Source: Aphodosoma sp045631465 (GTDB taxonomy: Bacteria > Bacteroidota > Bacteroidia > Bacteroidales > Paludibacteraceae). Taken from it: a DNA stretch of 51,804 nucleotides. The stretch is taken from assembly GCA_045631465.1 (NCBI GenBank), contig JAZQUV010000026.1, positions 1-51,804 on the forward strand, in the 5' to 3' direction. Below, in pieces: positions 16,061 to 23,556 of this stretch. Both the position numbers and the translations under genes were made by a program. The notes under the pieces were generated by a model. It saw nothing but the letters and a program-made list of their open reading frames with translations. It had not been told where the DNA came from and did no database searches. The stretch's first letter is position 1. Every line of letters starts with the position of its first letter.

Positions 16061-18046
16061 TTATCCGTTGATTAACACGCGACGAAGTTTGTCGAGTGTT
16101 TCTTCCATCGATTGTGTGCTTTCGCCACCGGCTGCGTTTTTATGACCACCACCACCGAATTGTTCTGCCATAGTATTCACAGCCACATCGCCTTGTGAAC
16201 GGAACGAAAGTTTAATCTGAGTTTTATCTTCGCGCACCAATACCGACTTGTTCACATTAGATATTTGCAAAGGTAAATTCACGATGCCCTCAGTGTCGCC
16301 CACTTTGTAGTTGAATTGTTTCAACTCCTCTTGAGTCAACACGATGATAGCGGCGTTGCACTCAGGGATGATTTCCATCTTGTTCAAGCAGTAGCCCATC
16401 AAGCGCAAGCGGTCTTCCGAGTAAGTGTGGAACACCTTATTATATATAGCATCTTTATCGACGCCTTTTTCGAGCAATGCTTTGATGATGATATAGATTT
16501 CAGGGTTGTTAGAGTTGTAAGTGAAACCACCAGTATCGGTCATCATACCAGTGTAGATACACTCAGCCGATTCGAGCGACACCTCTTGATAGAATCCCAT
16601 GCGGCACATGAAGCGGAACGCCAACTCACTAGCCGACGAAATCTCAGGGTGCGAAATCACCACGTCGCAGTCGATATTAGGGTCCAAGTGGTGGTCAATC
16701 ATGATTTTCTTCGCCTTGCTTTGTTCGATGAGCGGTTTCATGCCGTTCACGCGGTCAAGCGTATTATAGTCCACGCAGAATATAAGGTCAGCCTCTTTGA
16801 TGATTTTCACAGCCTCGGTTTTGTTTTCTTCCATCACAAACACCTTGTCGATACCAGGCATCCATTCAAAGAACGAAGGATATCGGTTAGGCACCATCAC
16901 CATCACATCTTTGCCCAATTGTTTCAACAAGTGATATAGACCGAGAGTCGCACCGAGCGAGTCGCCATCAGGCGAGATGTGACCTGTCAACAATATTTTA
17001 TTAGCATTGTCGATGAAACGACGCGATTGCACGATGTAGTCTTCTTTGATAATTTTAGATAACATAATAACTTTGAATTTTAAGATTTGTTGTTTAACAT
17101 TCATTTGCGAGATAAACATACCAGCGATAACCACCACAATGCCGAGCAACATGATCCACTCAGGGGCAGCTTCCACCACGCAGTCGAAGAAAGTTTTGTC
17201 AATCAAGTCGCATTGTGCAGCTGCTTGATACAACCCGATAGCACCAATCACCCATGCCAAGATAGCAGTCACACCAGGTTGGATGTTGTTGAACACATTG
17301 GCACGAGTAGGACCGATAGCGCGCACCCCATACGAGAAGAACAAGAATGCGATGCACGAAGCCGACAACGCCAAACCAACGATTGCACCAAAGGCGTTCC
17401 ACGTAGCATCCGCGCTCCAGTCGATAGCACGCACAATGCTCATTTCGCGCACCAACATCGTTGGCACAAAGAACAACAACGAGGTGCAAAACATGTAGAA
17501 CACCACAGTGAGCGTATTATATTTTTCAGGAATCTTGCGCAACACAAGCGTATAGACAATCGACGCCAACACTGCGATGAACAACAAAAGAATACCCAAC
17601 ACGTCGGCCGACAATTTACCACCATCGAGAATAATCATCAACACACCCACCACCGAAATCACGATACCGAGGATATTCATCAATGTCACCTTCTCGCGCA
17701 AGAGGAAGAATGCAAATACCGGGGTCAACAACGGGATGAACGACAACATCACCGATGCAATCGTAGGGCTCACATGGCTCAACGACTCAGCCTCACAGAG
17801 GAAGTAAACAAATGGTTCCGAAAACGATGCCAAAAGGAAATACTTCCAATCCTTAAAGTCGATTTTTTGTAATTGCCCAATCAGCAATCCCACCACTCCA
17901 AGCACAATTGCCGCAATCGAAATACGAATCGTTACAAGTGTAGCAGCAGGAAACACTTCGAGAGCAAAGTCCGACATCAAATACGATGCCCCCCAAAAGA
18001 TTTGTGCAATAACCAACGCGATTATCGCAATTGTCTGTTTTTTCAT
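16061..18046 (-). CDS. EamA/DMT transporter fused in frame to NrnA-like DHH phosphoesterase
   Basis: The 661-aa frame joins two normally separate proteins. Residues 1 to about 315 are a ten-helix EamA drug/metabolite transporter (FWGASYLMSDFAL, two repeats). Residues 328-661 are a DHH/DHHA1 phosphoesterase like NrnA, which degrades nano-RNA or dephosphorylates pAp: SPDGDSLG, CVDYN, MIDHHLDPN, MTDTGGFTY and GGGGHKNAAGG are all present. Met328 (ATG at 17065) is where a free NrnA would start. The linker of about 13 residues reads through the place where the paralogous transporter downstream ends. The transporter C-terminus is expected in the cytosol, so the fusion is topologically possible. It could also be a recent stop loss, with NrnA still made from its own start. 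Confidence 0.8.
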   Translation of the reverse strand: MKKQTIAIIALVIAQIFWGASYLMSDFALEVFPAATLVTIRISIAAIVLGVVGLLIGQLQKIDFKDWKYFLLASFSEPFVYFLCEAESLSHVSPTIASVMLSFIPLLTPVFAFFLLREKVTLMNILGIVISVVGVLMIILDGGKLSADVLGILLLFIAVLASIVYTLVLRKIPEKYNTLTVVFYMFCTSLLFFVPTMLVREMSIVRAIDWSADATWNAFGAIVGLALSASCIAFLFFSYGVRAIGPTRANVFNNIQPGVTAILAWVIGAIGLYQAAAQCDLIDKTFFDCVVEAAPEWIMLLGIVVVIAGMFISQMNVKQQILKFKVIMLSKIIKEDYIVQSRRFIDNANKILLTGHISPDGDSLGATLGLYHLLKQLGKDVMVMVPNRYPSFFEWMPGIDKVFVMEENKTEAVKIIKEADLIFCVDYNTLDRVNGMKPLIEQSKAKKIMIDHHLDPNIDCDVVISHPEISSASELAFRFMCRMGFYQEVSLESAECIYTGMMTDTGGFTYNSNNPEIYIIIKALLEKGVDKDAIYNKVFHTYSEDRLRLMGYCLNKMEIIPECNAAIIVLTQEELKQFNYKVGDTEGIVNLPLQISNVNKSVLVREDKTQIKLSFRSQGDVAVNTMAEQFGGGGHKNAAGGESTQSMEETLDKLRRVLING

Positions 18047-18072
18047 ATATTAGTTTTTTAGTTTATTTTTAA

Positions 18073-18132
18073 TAAAGACAGAAGAACAAAACTACATAAA
18101 AATTTATGTTCTTATGTTATTATCGTCTTTTA
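18073..18132. repeat. AAAGACAGAA hairpin family, copy 4
   Basis: Left arm AAAGACAGAAGAACAAAACT and right arm TTATGTTCTTATGTTATTAT then CGTCTTTT. The right arm overlaps the 3' end of the next gene and supplies its last codons and stop. Confidence 0.75.
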
Positions 18133-19007
18133 AAATCAACTCTTTGTGAAACAAAAAGTCCCACTATCACTATCACAATACCCAACCATTTCATTGCTGG
18201 TATTGCCTCGCCATATATCATCCACACTGCCAACGCCGTGATTGCAGGCATAACATTGCAGAACGCATTTGCTCTTGCCACACCTATCCTACGCACTACG
18301 AAGCAGAACATCACGAAACTCACCACCGACGCAAACACTGCCAACACCACAATCGCCATCACCGACATCGGTAGCACTGGGCGCGCGCCCCAATTCTGCA
18401 AGTCGAACATCAAGAAAGTTGGTATGAAGAACAACAAACTCGACGCATGCACCCAAAACACGATGCTCACGTTGGTATATTCGCCTGGAATCTTTCGCAA
18501 TATGGTCGAATACATCGCTGCCGACATCACCGCACCCATCAACACCACCAATCCTCCTGCGCTCACGTTAATATCGCCTTTCTCCACCACCAGCATCATC
18601 ACACCCACCAGCGACACCACGATACCCACCATATTCATCCACGTCACTCGCTCTCGCAATAGCACCCATGCCACCAGCGGAGCAAATAATGGTATCATCG
18701 CCATCACCACCGACGTCACCGTCGCGCTTGTCATCGCCAATCCGTATGTTTCGCACATGAAGTAACTAAACGGTTGAAACGCACCACCCAACAAAAACAA
18801 CCACACATCCTGCTTACGTGGCTTCTGCAATCTGCCAGCCACCCAACCATACAGTCCCAACAACGCCGTAGCCAAACCAATGCGAAGAGTCACCACCGTG
18901 ATTGGATTAAAACTCTTCAACGCCTCCTGAGTAAACAAAAACGAACACGACCACACAGTCATCGCAATCATTATACCCACATAGGCCGTAATATTTCCGT
19001 TTTTCAT
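18120..19007 (-). CDS. EamA/DMT family transporter
   Basis: The 295-aa protein has ten predicted membrane helices in two EamA repeats, with MTVWSCSFLFTQEAL near the start. It is clearly paralogous to the transporter half of the neighbouring fused gene (shared patterns SEPFVYF/QPFSYF, LLREKVT/LLRERVT, LRKIP). The substrate is unknown. The ATG at 19007 (MKNGNITAY) is chosen because the 20 in-frame codons before it come from repeat DNA. The stop and last residues KRR lie in a hairpin repeat. Confidence 0.85.
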   Translation of the reverse strand: MKNGNITAYVGIMIAMTVWSCSFLFTQEALKSFNPITVVTLRIGLATALLGLYGWVAGRLQKPRKQDVWLFLLGGAFQPFSYFMCETYGLAMTSATVTSVVMAMIPLFAPLVAWVLLRERVTWMNMVGIVVSLVGVMMLVVEKGDINVSAGGLVVLMGAVMSAAMYSTILRKIPGEYTNVSIVFWVHASSLLFFIPTFLMFDLQNWGARPVLPMSVMAIVVLAVFASVVSFVMFCFVVRRIGVARANAFCNVMPAITALAVWMIYGEAIPAMKWLGIVIVIVGLFVSQRVDFKRR

Positions 19008-19058
19008 ATTTTTACTATTTATAGACATGAAGACATGAGAACATGATTTTTTATTTTT

Positions 19059-19132
19059 AAAAGACATAATAACAGAAAAACATAAAAAATATGGTAAAAT
19101 AAATTTTGCTATTATGTTCTTATGTCTTTTTT
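19059..19132. repeat. AAAGACAGAA hairpin family, copy 5
   Basis: Left arm AAAAGACATAATAACAGAAA and right arm GCTATTATGTTCTTATGTCT. The preceding word AGACATGAAGACATGAGAAC (from 19023) recurs near 48828. Confidence 0.75.
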
Positions 19133-19171
19133 ATTTTCGTGTCTTCCTGTCTTCCTGTCTAAAAAAAACTA

Positions 19172-20161
19172 TTATCTGCGGAAACCAATAATTTGGCGCA
19201 CCTCATCAATTGTCTTTCTTGCGCTTTCGCGAGCCTTTTCGGCACCCTCACGCGCAATACGATCCAACAACTCAGTGTTAGCCATATATTCAGCCAAACG
19301 CTCACGTATCGGAGCATTGAACGCCGCAATATCCGCTGCCAACTGTTTCTTCAAGTCGCCATAGCGAATCGAGCAGTCATTCCATTTCTCATCAAAATAT
19401 TGATAAGTGTCAGGAGTCGACACGATGCTGAGGAACGTAAACAAATTCTCAATCACCTCAGGGCGTGTACTGTTAGGCTCTTGCGGACCCTGGTCAGTCA
19501 CCGCCTTCATCACTTTTTTCTTGATAGTAGCCTCATCGTCCATGAGGTAGATGCAGTTACCTTCCGACTTACCCATCTTGCCCGAACCATCGAGACCAGG
19601 GATTTTCACAGCCTTTTCGCTGAGCGAGAAGTTCTGAGGTTCTGGGAAGAATTCCACGCCATACATCGTGTTGAAACGACGAGCAAACTTGCGCGCCATC
19701 TCCATGTTTTGCTCTTGGTCCTTACCCACAGGCACCTTCACAGCTCGGTGAAGCAAAATATCCGCCGCCATCAACGTAGGATAAGTGAGGAGTCCAGCAT
19801 TCACGTTGTCAGGTTGTTTGCGCGCTTTCTCTTTGAACGTAGTGCAACGCTCCAACTCGCCGAGGTAAGCATTCATGTTGAGAAAGAGGTATAGTTCCAA
19901 CACCTCTTTCACGTCGCTCTGCACGTAGATAGTCGATTTCTCAGGGTCAAGGCCACAAGCCAAATATTCCGCAAGAATCGTGCGTGCACTATTCACAATA
20001 TTTTCAGGTTTCGGACGCGTAGTGAGCGAGTGCCAGTCCGCAATAAAAAAATAGCAATTATAGTCATTTTGCATCTGCAAAAAACTCTTCACAGCGCCAA
20101 AATAATTACCCAAATGCAAATTGCCCGTAGGGCGAATACCACTTACAACAGTCTCTTTCAT
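19172..20161 (-). CDS. trpS: Tryptophan--tRNA ligase
   Basis: The 329-aa class I synthetase charges tRNA-Trp. The HIGH-type motif is PTGNLHLGNYFGA at residues about 11-23 and the KMSKS-type motif is GKMGKSEGN near residue 195. DWHSLTT and the specificity helix region also fit. Length is normal. It has its own promoter box upstream. Confidence 0.97.
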   Translation of the reverse strand: MKETVVSGIRPTGNLHLGNYFGAVKSFLQMQNDYNCYFFIADWHSLTTRPKPENIVNSARTILAEYLACGLDPEKSTIYVQSDVKEVLELYLFLNMNAYLGELERCTTFKEKARKQPDNVNAGLLTYPTLMAADILLHRAVKVPVGKDQEQNMEMARKFARRFNTMYGVEFFPEPQNFSLSEKAVKIPGLDGSGKMGKSEGNCIYLMDDEATIKKKVMKAVTDQGPQEPNSTRPEVIENLFTFLSIVSTPDTYQYFDEKWNDCSIRYGDLKKQLAADIAAFNAPIRERLAEYMANTELLDRIAREGAEKARESARKTIDEVRQIIGFRR

Positions 20162-20225
20162 ATCATTTTATAGATTAAATTCATAATTATGCATTATGCA
20201 TTGTGCATTATGCATTGACAAAGTG

Positions 20226-20233
20226 CAAAGATA
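20226..20233 (-). promoter_or_regulatory. trpS promoter -7 box
   Basis: CAAAGATA on this strand reads TATCTTTG on the minus strand, about 65 bases before the trpS start codon. Confidence 0.7.
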
Positions 20234-20263
20234 CAAAAAAAAATTCATTTATGCAACACCTAA

Positions 20264-20362
20264 ATGTAGGGACGCTCGGTCTGAGCATCCGAACGAGCAA
20301 AGCGAGTCAAAATCGGCATGCTGTGTCCATTCCGACCCCAATCGGGGTCGCACAACCATACA
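20264..20362 (+). repeat. TGTAGGGACG repeat, left copy
   Basis: About 100 bases beginning TGTAGGGACGCTCGG, through GAGCAAAGCGAGTC and GGCATGCTGTGTCC, to ATCGGGGTCGCACAACC. The same unit in the same orientation is at 22099-22195, on the other side of the MORN gene. Confidence 0.85.
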
Positions 20363-20378
20363 CCACCGCCTCAAAAAC

Positions 20379-20412
20379 AAAAAAGTTCCACCCCCATAGG
20401 CAGAACTTTTTT
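20379..20412. terminator. Terminator for the MORN gene
   Basis: AAAAAAGTTC (20379-20388) pairs with GAACTTTTTT (20403-20412). It lies just downstream of the end of the full-length MORN reading frame. Confidence 0.75.
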
Positions 20413-20446
20413 CAATTCCAAAAACATCACATATAACATTCGCAAT

Positions 20447-20686
20447 TTAACCAATAAACTTATCATCCACCCAATCACCTTCATAAACAGTGCCATCTAC
20501 CATTGTAAATGTTCCTTTACCTGCACGTTTATCACGCCACCAATCCCCTTCATAAACATTACCATTTGCATCTGTATATTTTCCTTTACCTCTCCGCATA
20601 TTATTCAACCAATCTCCTTCATATACAGCTCCATTTGCATATATAAGTTTTCCTTTACCTCTCCTCATATCATCCACCCAATCTCC
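20447..20686 (-). pseudogene. Severed 3' end of the MORN-repeat gene
   Basis: Codons after the TAA at 20687-20689 stay in the same frame and continue as four more MORN units (GDWVDDMRRGKGKLIYANG and on), ending in DDKFIG and a natural stop. A single G-to-T change of GAA (Glu) to TAA explains the break. The last three units could only be translated by readthrough or reinitiation at an internal ATG. Confidence 0.8.
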
Positions 20687-21892
20687 TTAATAAACATCAC
20701 CATTTGAATATGTAAGTTTTCCTTTGCCATTGAATTTACCTTTTGCAAAATTGCCTTCATAATAAACATTACCATCTGCATCTGTAAGTTTTCCTTTACC
20801 ATGGAATTTACCATCCTTCCAATCCCCTTCATAAACATCACCATCTTCCATTGTAAATTTTCCTTTACTTGTACGCTTACCATCTACAAAAACCCCAACA
20901 TACACGCCATCATCTTCATATAATGTTCCTTGTCCATTGAATTTACCATCCACAAAATCGCCTTCATAAACATTACCATTTGCATATGTATATTCTCCTT
21001 TACCTGTCATCTTATCATCCACAAAATCGCCTTCATAAACATCGCCATTTGCATATATAAGTTCCCCTTTGCCAATACGTTTATTACCCACCCAATCTCC
21101 TTCATAAACATCGCCATTTGCATATACGTATCTTCCTTTTCTAGTACGTTTATCACTCTCCCAATCGACTTCACAAACATCACCATTTGCATATGTGTAT
21201 TTTCCTTTCCCAACGACCATATCATCCTTCCAATCACCTTCATAAATATCACCATTCGCATATGTAAGTTTTCCTTTGCCTGTGCGCTCACCATCCACAA
21301 AATCGCCTTCATAAACATCATCCCACCATGTAAGTTTTCCTTTACCTGTCATCTCATCATCTACAAAATCACCTTCATAAACAACACCATTGAATGTAAG
21401 TTTTCCTTTGCCTGTGCGATTACCATCTACCCAATCTCCTTCATAAACACTTCCACTTGCCCATGTAAATTTTCCTTTGCCATGGAACTCACCATCCACA
21501 AAATCTCCTTCATAAACCCAATTCAAAACATATTCATCGTAAATAACTTCATCTTCTTCATCCCTTGCAAAAGAAAAACAACTTAGTTTTCCTTTGCCAT
21601 TATACTCATCATCCACAAAATCTCCTTCATAAACCCAATTATAAGAAAATATATTTAACTTTCCTTTACCATTAAACTTACCATCCACAAAATCTCCTTC
21701 ATATACATCACCATCTGCATTTGTAAATTTTCCTTTACCTGTCATCTTATCATCTACCCAATCTCCTTCATAAACATCGCCATTTGAGAATGTAAATTCC
21801 CCTTTGCCTGTGCGCTTGCCATCCACCAAATTACCTTCATAAACACCATCATCGTAAACTTTTGTAACTATTGTTTCAAATGAACTTTCCAT
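20687..21892 (-). CDS. MORN-repeat protein, truncated by a nonsense codon
   Basis: The 401-aa protein is built almost wholly of MORN units of 22-24 residues with the core VYEGDWVDGKRTGKGK. About 16 full units are present before a TAA that replaces the Glu of unit 17. One unit carries an acidic insertion (DEEDEV, near residues 109-126). MORN arrays form beta-hairpin rods that bind proteins or lipids; no enzyme domain is fused here. There is no signal peptide. The DNA itself is a tandem array of about 69-base units, so unit number may vary. The gene has its own promoter and terminator and is flanked by direct copies of a dispersed repeat. Confidence 0.85.
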   Translation of the reverse strand: MESSFETIVTKVYDDGVYEGNLVDGKRTGKGEFTFSNGDVYEGDWVDDKMTGKGKFTNADGDVYEGDFVDGKFNGKGKLNIFSYNWVYEGDFVDDEYNGKGKLSCFSFARDEEDEVIYDEYVLNWVYEGDFVDGEFHGKGKFTWASGSVYEGDWVDGNRTGKGKLTFNGVVYEGDFVDDEMTGKGKLTWWDDVYEGDFVDGERTGKGKLTYANGDIYEGDWKDDMVVGKGKYTYANGDVCEVDWESDKRTRKGRYVYANGDVYEGDWVGNKRIGKGELIYANGDVYEGDFVDDKMTGKGEYTYANGNVYEGDFVDGKFNGQGTLYEDDGVYVGVFVDGKRTSKGKFTMEDGDVYEGDWKDGKFHGKGKLTDADGNVYYEGNFAKGKFNGKGKLTYSNGDVY

Positions 21893-21932
21893 AACAAATA
21901 AATTTTGAGGTTATAAATATCAAACATTTCTG

Positions 21933-21940
21933 CAAAGATA
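21933..21940 (-). promoter_or_regulatory. MORN gene promoter -7 box
   Basis: CAAAGATA reads TATCTTTG on the minus strand, about 40 bases before the MORN start codon and next to a long A/T run. Confidence 0.7.
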
Positions 21941-22052
21941 CAACTTTTTTTTTATTCAAATAAAAAATCATCCCAAAAAAAATGCCCACCACTCCAAAAG
22001 TAGTCACTTTTGCGATAATCAAGAGCAGAAAATCATACACCACTACCCAAAA

Positions 22053-22195
22053 AGTAGGGACACGGCATGCCGTGTCCGAACGAGCAAAACGAGACCCAAA
22101 TGTAGGGACGTTCGGCTCGAGCGTCCGAATGAGCAAAGCGAGTCAAAATCGGCATGCCGTGTCCGCCCCCGACCCCATCGGGGTCGCACAACCAC
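22053..22195 (+). repeat. TGTAGGGACG repeat, right copies
   Basis: A shortened copy (about 22053-22095, with the palindrome GGACACGGCATGCCGTGTCC) is followed by a full copy (22099-22195) matching the one at 20264-20362. Internal palindromes include CGGCATGCCG and CGACCCCATCGGGGTCG. Confidence 0.85.
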
Positions 22196-22238
22196 ACACA
22201 AAACCGCCACCTCTCAATTCTCTCTTCCTCTCCTCCCA

Positions 22239-22470
22239 GTGTCAGCCGTAGCAGGTTGGAATGGAGTCGATGCCGAAGGTATCAACATCGACGAGTGCGA
22301 CCAAATGGTTGTACCATATCTTCTCGATGCAGGAGCCGAGTTTTTGATCATCCGATGATGAAGAACGCATCCTCTAATACTCTGACAATCCCGACTACGC
22401 ACCATTCACATTCCTCAAATCCGAAATCCGCTCACTCGCATTAGTTGTTGGTAGCATCCAAGTTGAATAG
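22239..22470 (+). pseudogene. Frameshifted gene remnant, unknown family
   Basis: One frame reads VSAVAGWNGVDAEGINIDE and on to AEFLIIR-stop. Shifting by one base at about 22348 continues plausibly as DDEERIL-stop-YSDNPDYAPF, then SEIRSLALVVGSIQVE-stop. A one-base insertion plus a nonsense codon would explain this. There is no start codon or promoter. I do not recognise the family. Confidence 0.5.
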
Positions 22471-22543
22471 TTACGATAAGCGAGAGCAAAAGGAGTTTAC
22501 TCATTATGCCGAGCATAGTAACTATCACAACCGAAGTGAGTAA
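22471..22543 (+). repeat. CGAGAGCA/GCCGAGCATA dispersed repeat, copy
   Basis: Words GATAAGCGAGAGCA, TATGCCGAGCATAGTAAC and CCGAAGTGAGTAA match copies at 22818-22922, 32851-32940 and the core at 11994-12070. Confidence 0.65.
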
Positions 22544-22710
22544 TCTCAAAAGTCTCAAAAGTCTCACATCCTATTTTGTGAGACTATCAGAAAAAAGATA
22601 TAATATACTTATATATAAATATTATTAATAAGGTACGCGTATTTTTTTTAGTAACATCACACACTTTGTCTCACAAAACACCAAATGAGACAAGTGAGAC
22701 AAACCATCCA

Positions 22711-22804
22711 AATACCCACTCACAGTGTGTACTACCCAACAGCAACCCTCAAGCAACCTGCAAGCAAGTAAACATTCAAAAACAATACCCACTCACAGTG
22801 TGTA
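22711..22804 (+). repeat. Exact 21-base direct repeat
   Basis: AATACCCACTCACAGTGTGT plus one A occurs at 22711-22731 and 22784-22804. Between 22543 and 22710 are reiterated GTCTCA/TGAGAC words (for example TTTTGTGAGAC and GTCTCACAAAA) and an AT-rich stretch with TACGCGTA. No gene is visible. Confidence 0.85.
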
Positions 22805-22817
22805 TTTTTGCCGAAAA

Positions 22818-22922
22818 TTGCAATTAAGCGAGAGCAATTGAATTTATTCAAAATTGCCGAGCATAAGCAATTTAATGAGCAGAGCGAATAACAAAAGGAA
22901 ATTCACGACCAAAGGGAGTAAA
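22818..22922 (+). repeat. CGAGAGCA/GCCGAGCATA dispersed repeat, copy
   Basis: Contains AATTAAGCGAGAGCAATTG, AAATTGCCGAGCATAAGCAA and CACGACCAAAGGGAGTAA, as in the other members of this family. Confidence 0.65.
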
Positions 22923-22996
22923 CCTACAAAAACAACTTTAAACCTACATTTCCAACTTAAACCTACTTAAACCTCCAGAGCGGTTTCGGAATGTTG

Positions 22997-23004
22997 TAAC
23001 TTTG
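22997..23004 (+). promoter_or_regulatory. Promoter -7 box before the amidase-like remnant
   Basis: TAACTTTG follows the GC-richer GGTTTCGGAATGTTG. An ATG right after it (23010) opens only a few codons. Inverted words GTTTAGAGTATAG (23029-23041) and CTATACTCTAAAC (23077-23089) lie between it and the next ATG. Confidence 0.6.
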
Positions 23005-23092
23005 CACCATGAAAGTTAAGAATTAAAAGTTTAGAGTATAGCGAGCCATGCGGCGTTAATCTCTAATCTCTAAACACTATACTCTAAACACT

Positions 23093-23272
23093 ATGATAAT
23101 TCTTACCGCTGGACATACTGGTCCGAATTCTGGCGCACAATGCGCCCACTGCTTTGAACCCCTCCGCCTTGCAGGCACCTCCCCTATAAACAGGGGAGGA
23201 GTTTTTTGGATAGTGCATTCTACAACTCTCCCCCTGTTTATAGGGGGAGTCCGCAAAGCGGGAGGGGGTTAA
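23093..23272 (+). pseudogene. Truncated amidase-like gene start interrupted by an inverted repeat
   Basis: The 59-codon frame begins MIILTAGHTGPNSGAQC, which resembles the first strand and zinc-ligand turn (TAGHxG) of N-acetylmuramoyl-L-alanine amidases. From about residue 22 the codons are those of a large inverted repeat (arms 23157-23200 and 23227-23270) and no longer resemble the family. So the gene was cut and its tail replaced. The family call rests on one motif. Confidence 0.5.
23157..23270. repeat. Long inverted repeat with CCCCTATAAACAGGGG arms
   Basis: The left arm, about 44 bases (AACCCCTCCGCCTTGC, then CCTCCCCTATAAACAGGGGA), is complementary to the right arm (CTCCCCCTGTTTATAGGGGG, then CGGGAGGGGGTT), with a spacer of about 26 bases. 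Each arm has its own inner palindrome around TATAAACA. It looks like a miniature non-autonomous element. Confidence 0.75.
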
Positions 23273-23466
23273 ATTATTAATTATTAATTATTTGCTTTGA
23301 ACCCTCTCCGGACTTCGTGGTTGGCTTCGCCTTCTTCCTCCTTGCAAGGTATAATCAAAGTAAACTTGAATTAACATTGTTGAAATTGCTATCGTTCAGA
23401 AATCGAAGTAAACTTCATTTCCTTCACTTAAACGCAATTTTCTGCTCTTGCTTCGTTCGTCAGTTT

Positions 23467-23489
23467 GTCCCCCTACAAACAAGGGGGAC
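23467..23489. repeat. GTCCCCCT hairpin
   Basis: A perfect 8-bp stem GTCCCCCT/AGGGGGAC with a 7-base loop. It shares the ACAAACA loop word with the larger inverted repeat at 23157-23270. Confidence 0.6.
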
Positions 23490-23495
23490 AATTAT

Positions 23496-23538
23496 AAAAA
23501 AACTCCAACCTACCGAATGTAGACTGGAGTTTTTTTTG
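23496..23538. terminator. Bidirectional terminator
   Basis: ACTCCA (23502-23507) pairs with TGGAGT (23525-23530), with an inner CTAC/GTAG stem, A-run on the left and T-run on the right. It closes the aldehyde dehydrogenase gene from the right and the decayed island from the left. Confidence 0.85.
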
Positions 23539-23556
23539 CATGAAAATATGATTATA

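Noticed and set aside
17087..17872. Plus-strand open frame of 261 codons rich in His, Gln and Arg
   Set aside because: It is antisense to the fused transporter gene and has no recognisable domain.
20447..21892. CRISPR-like or non-coding tandem repeat of about 69 bases
   Set aside because: The period matches MORN codons (23 residues) and the frame is open for 401 codons with conserved VYEGDW and GKGK positions.
22154..22444. Plus-strand open frame of 96 codons
   Set aside because: It starts inside a dispersed repeat and has a Ser/Arg/His-rich sequence without domain features; another frame of the same DNA reads as a gene remnant.
23157..23270. Insertion sequence
   Set aside because: The inverted repeat has no transposase frame between its arms; it can at most be a miniature element.
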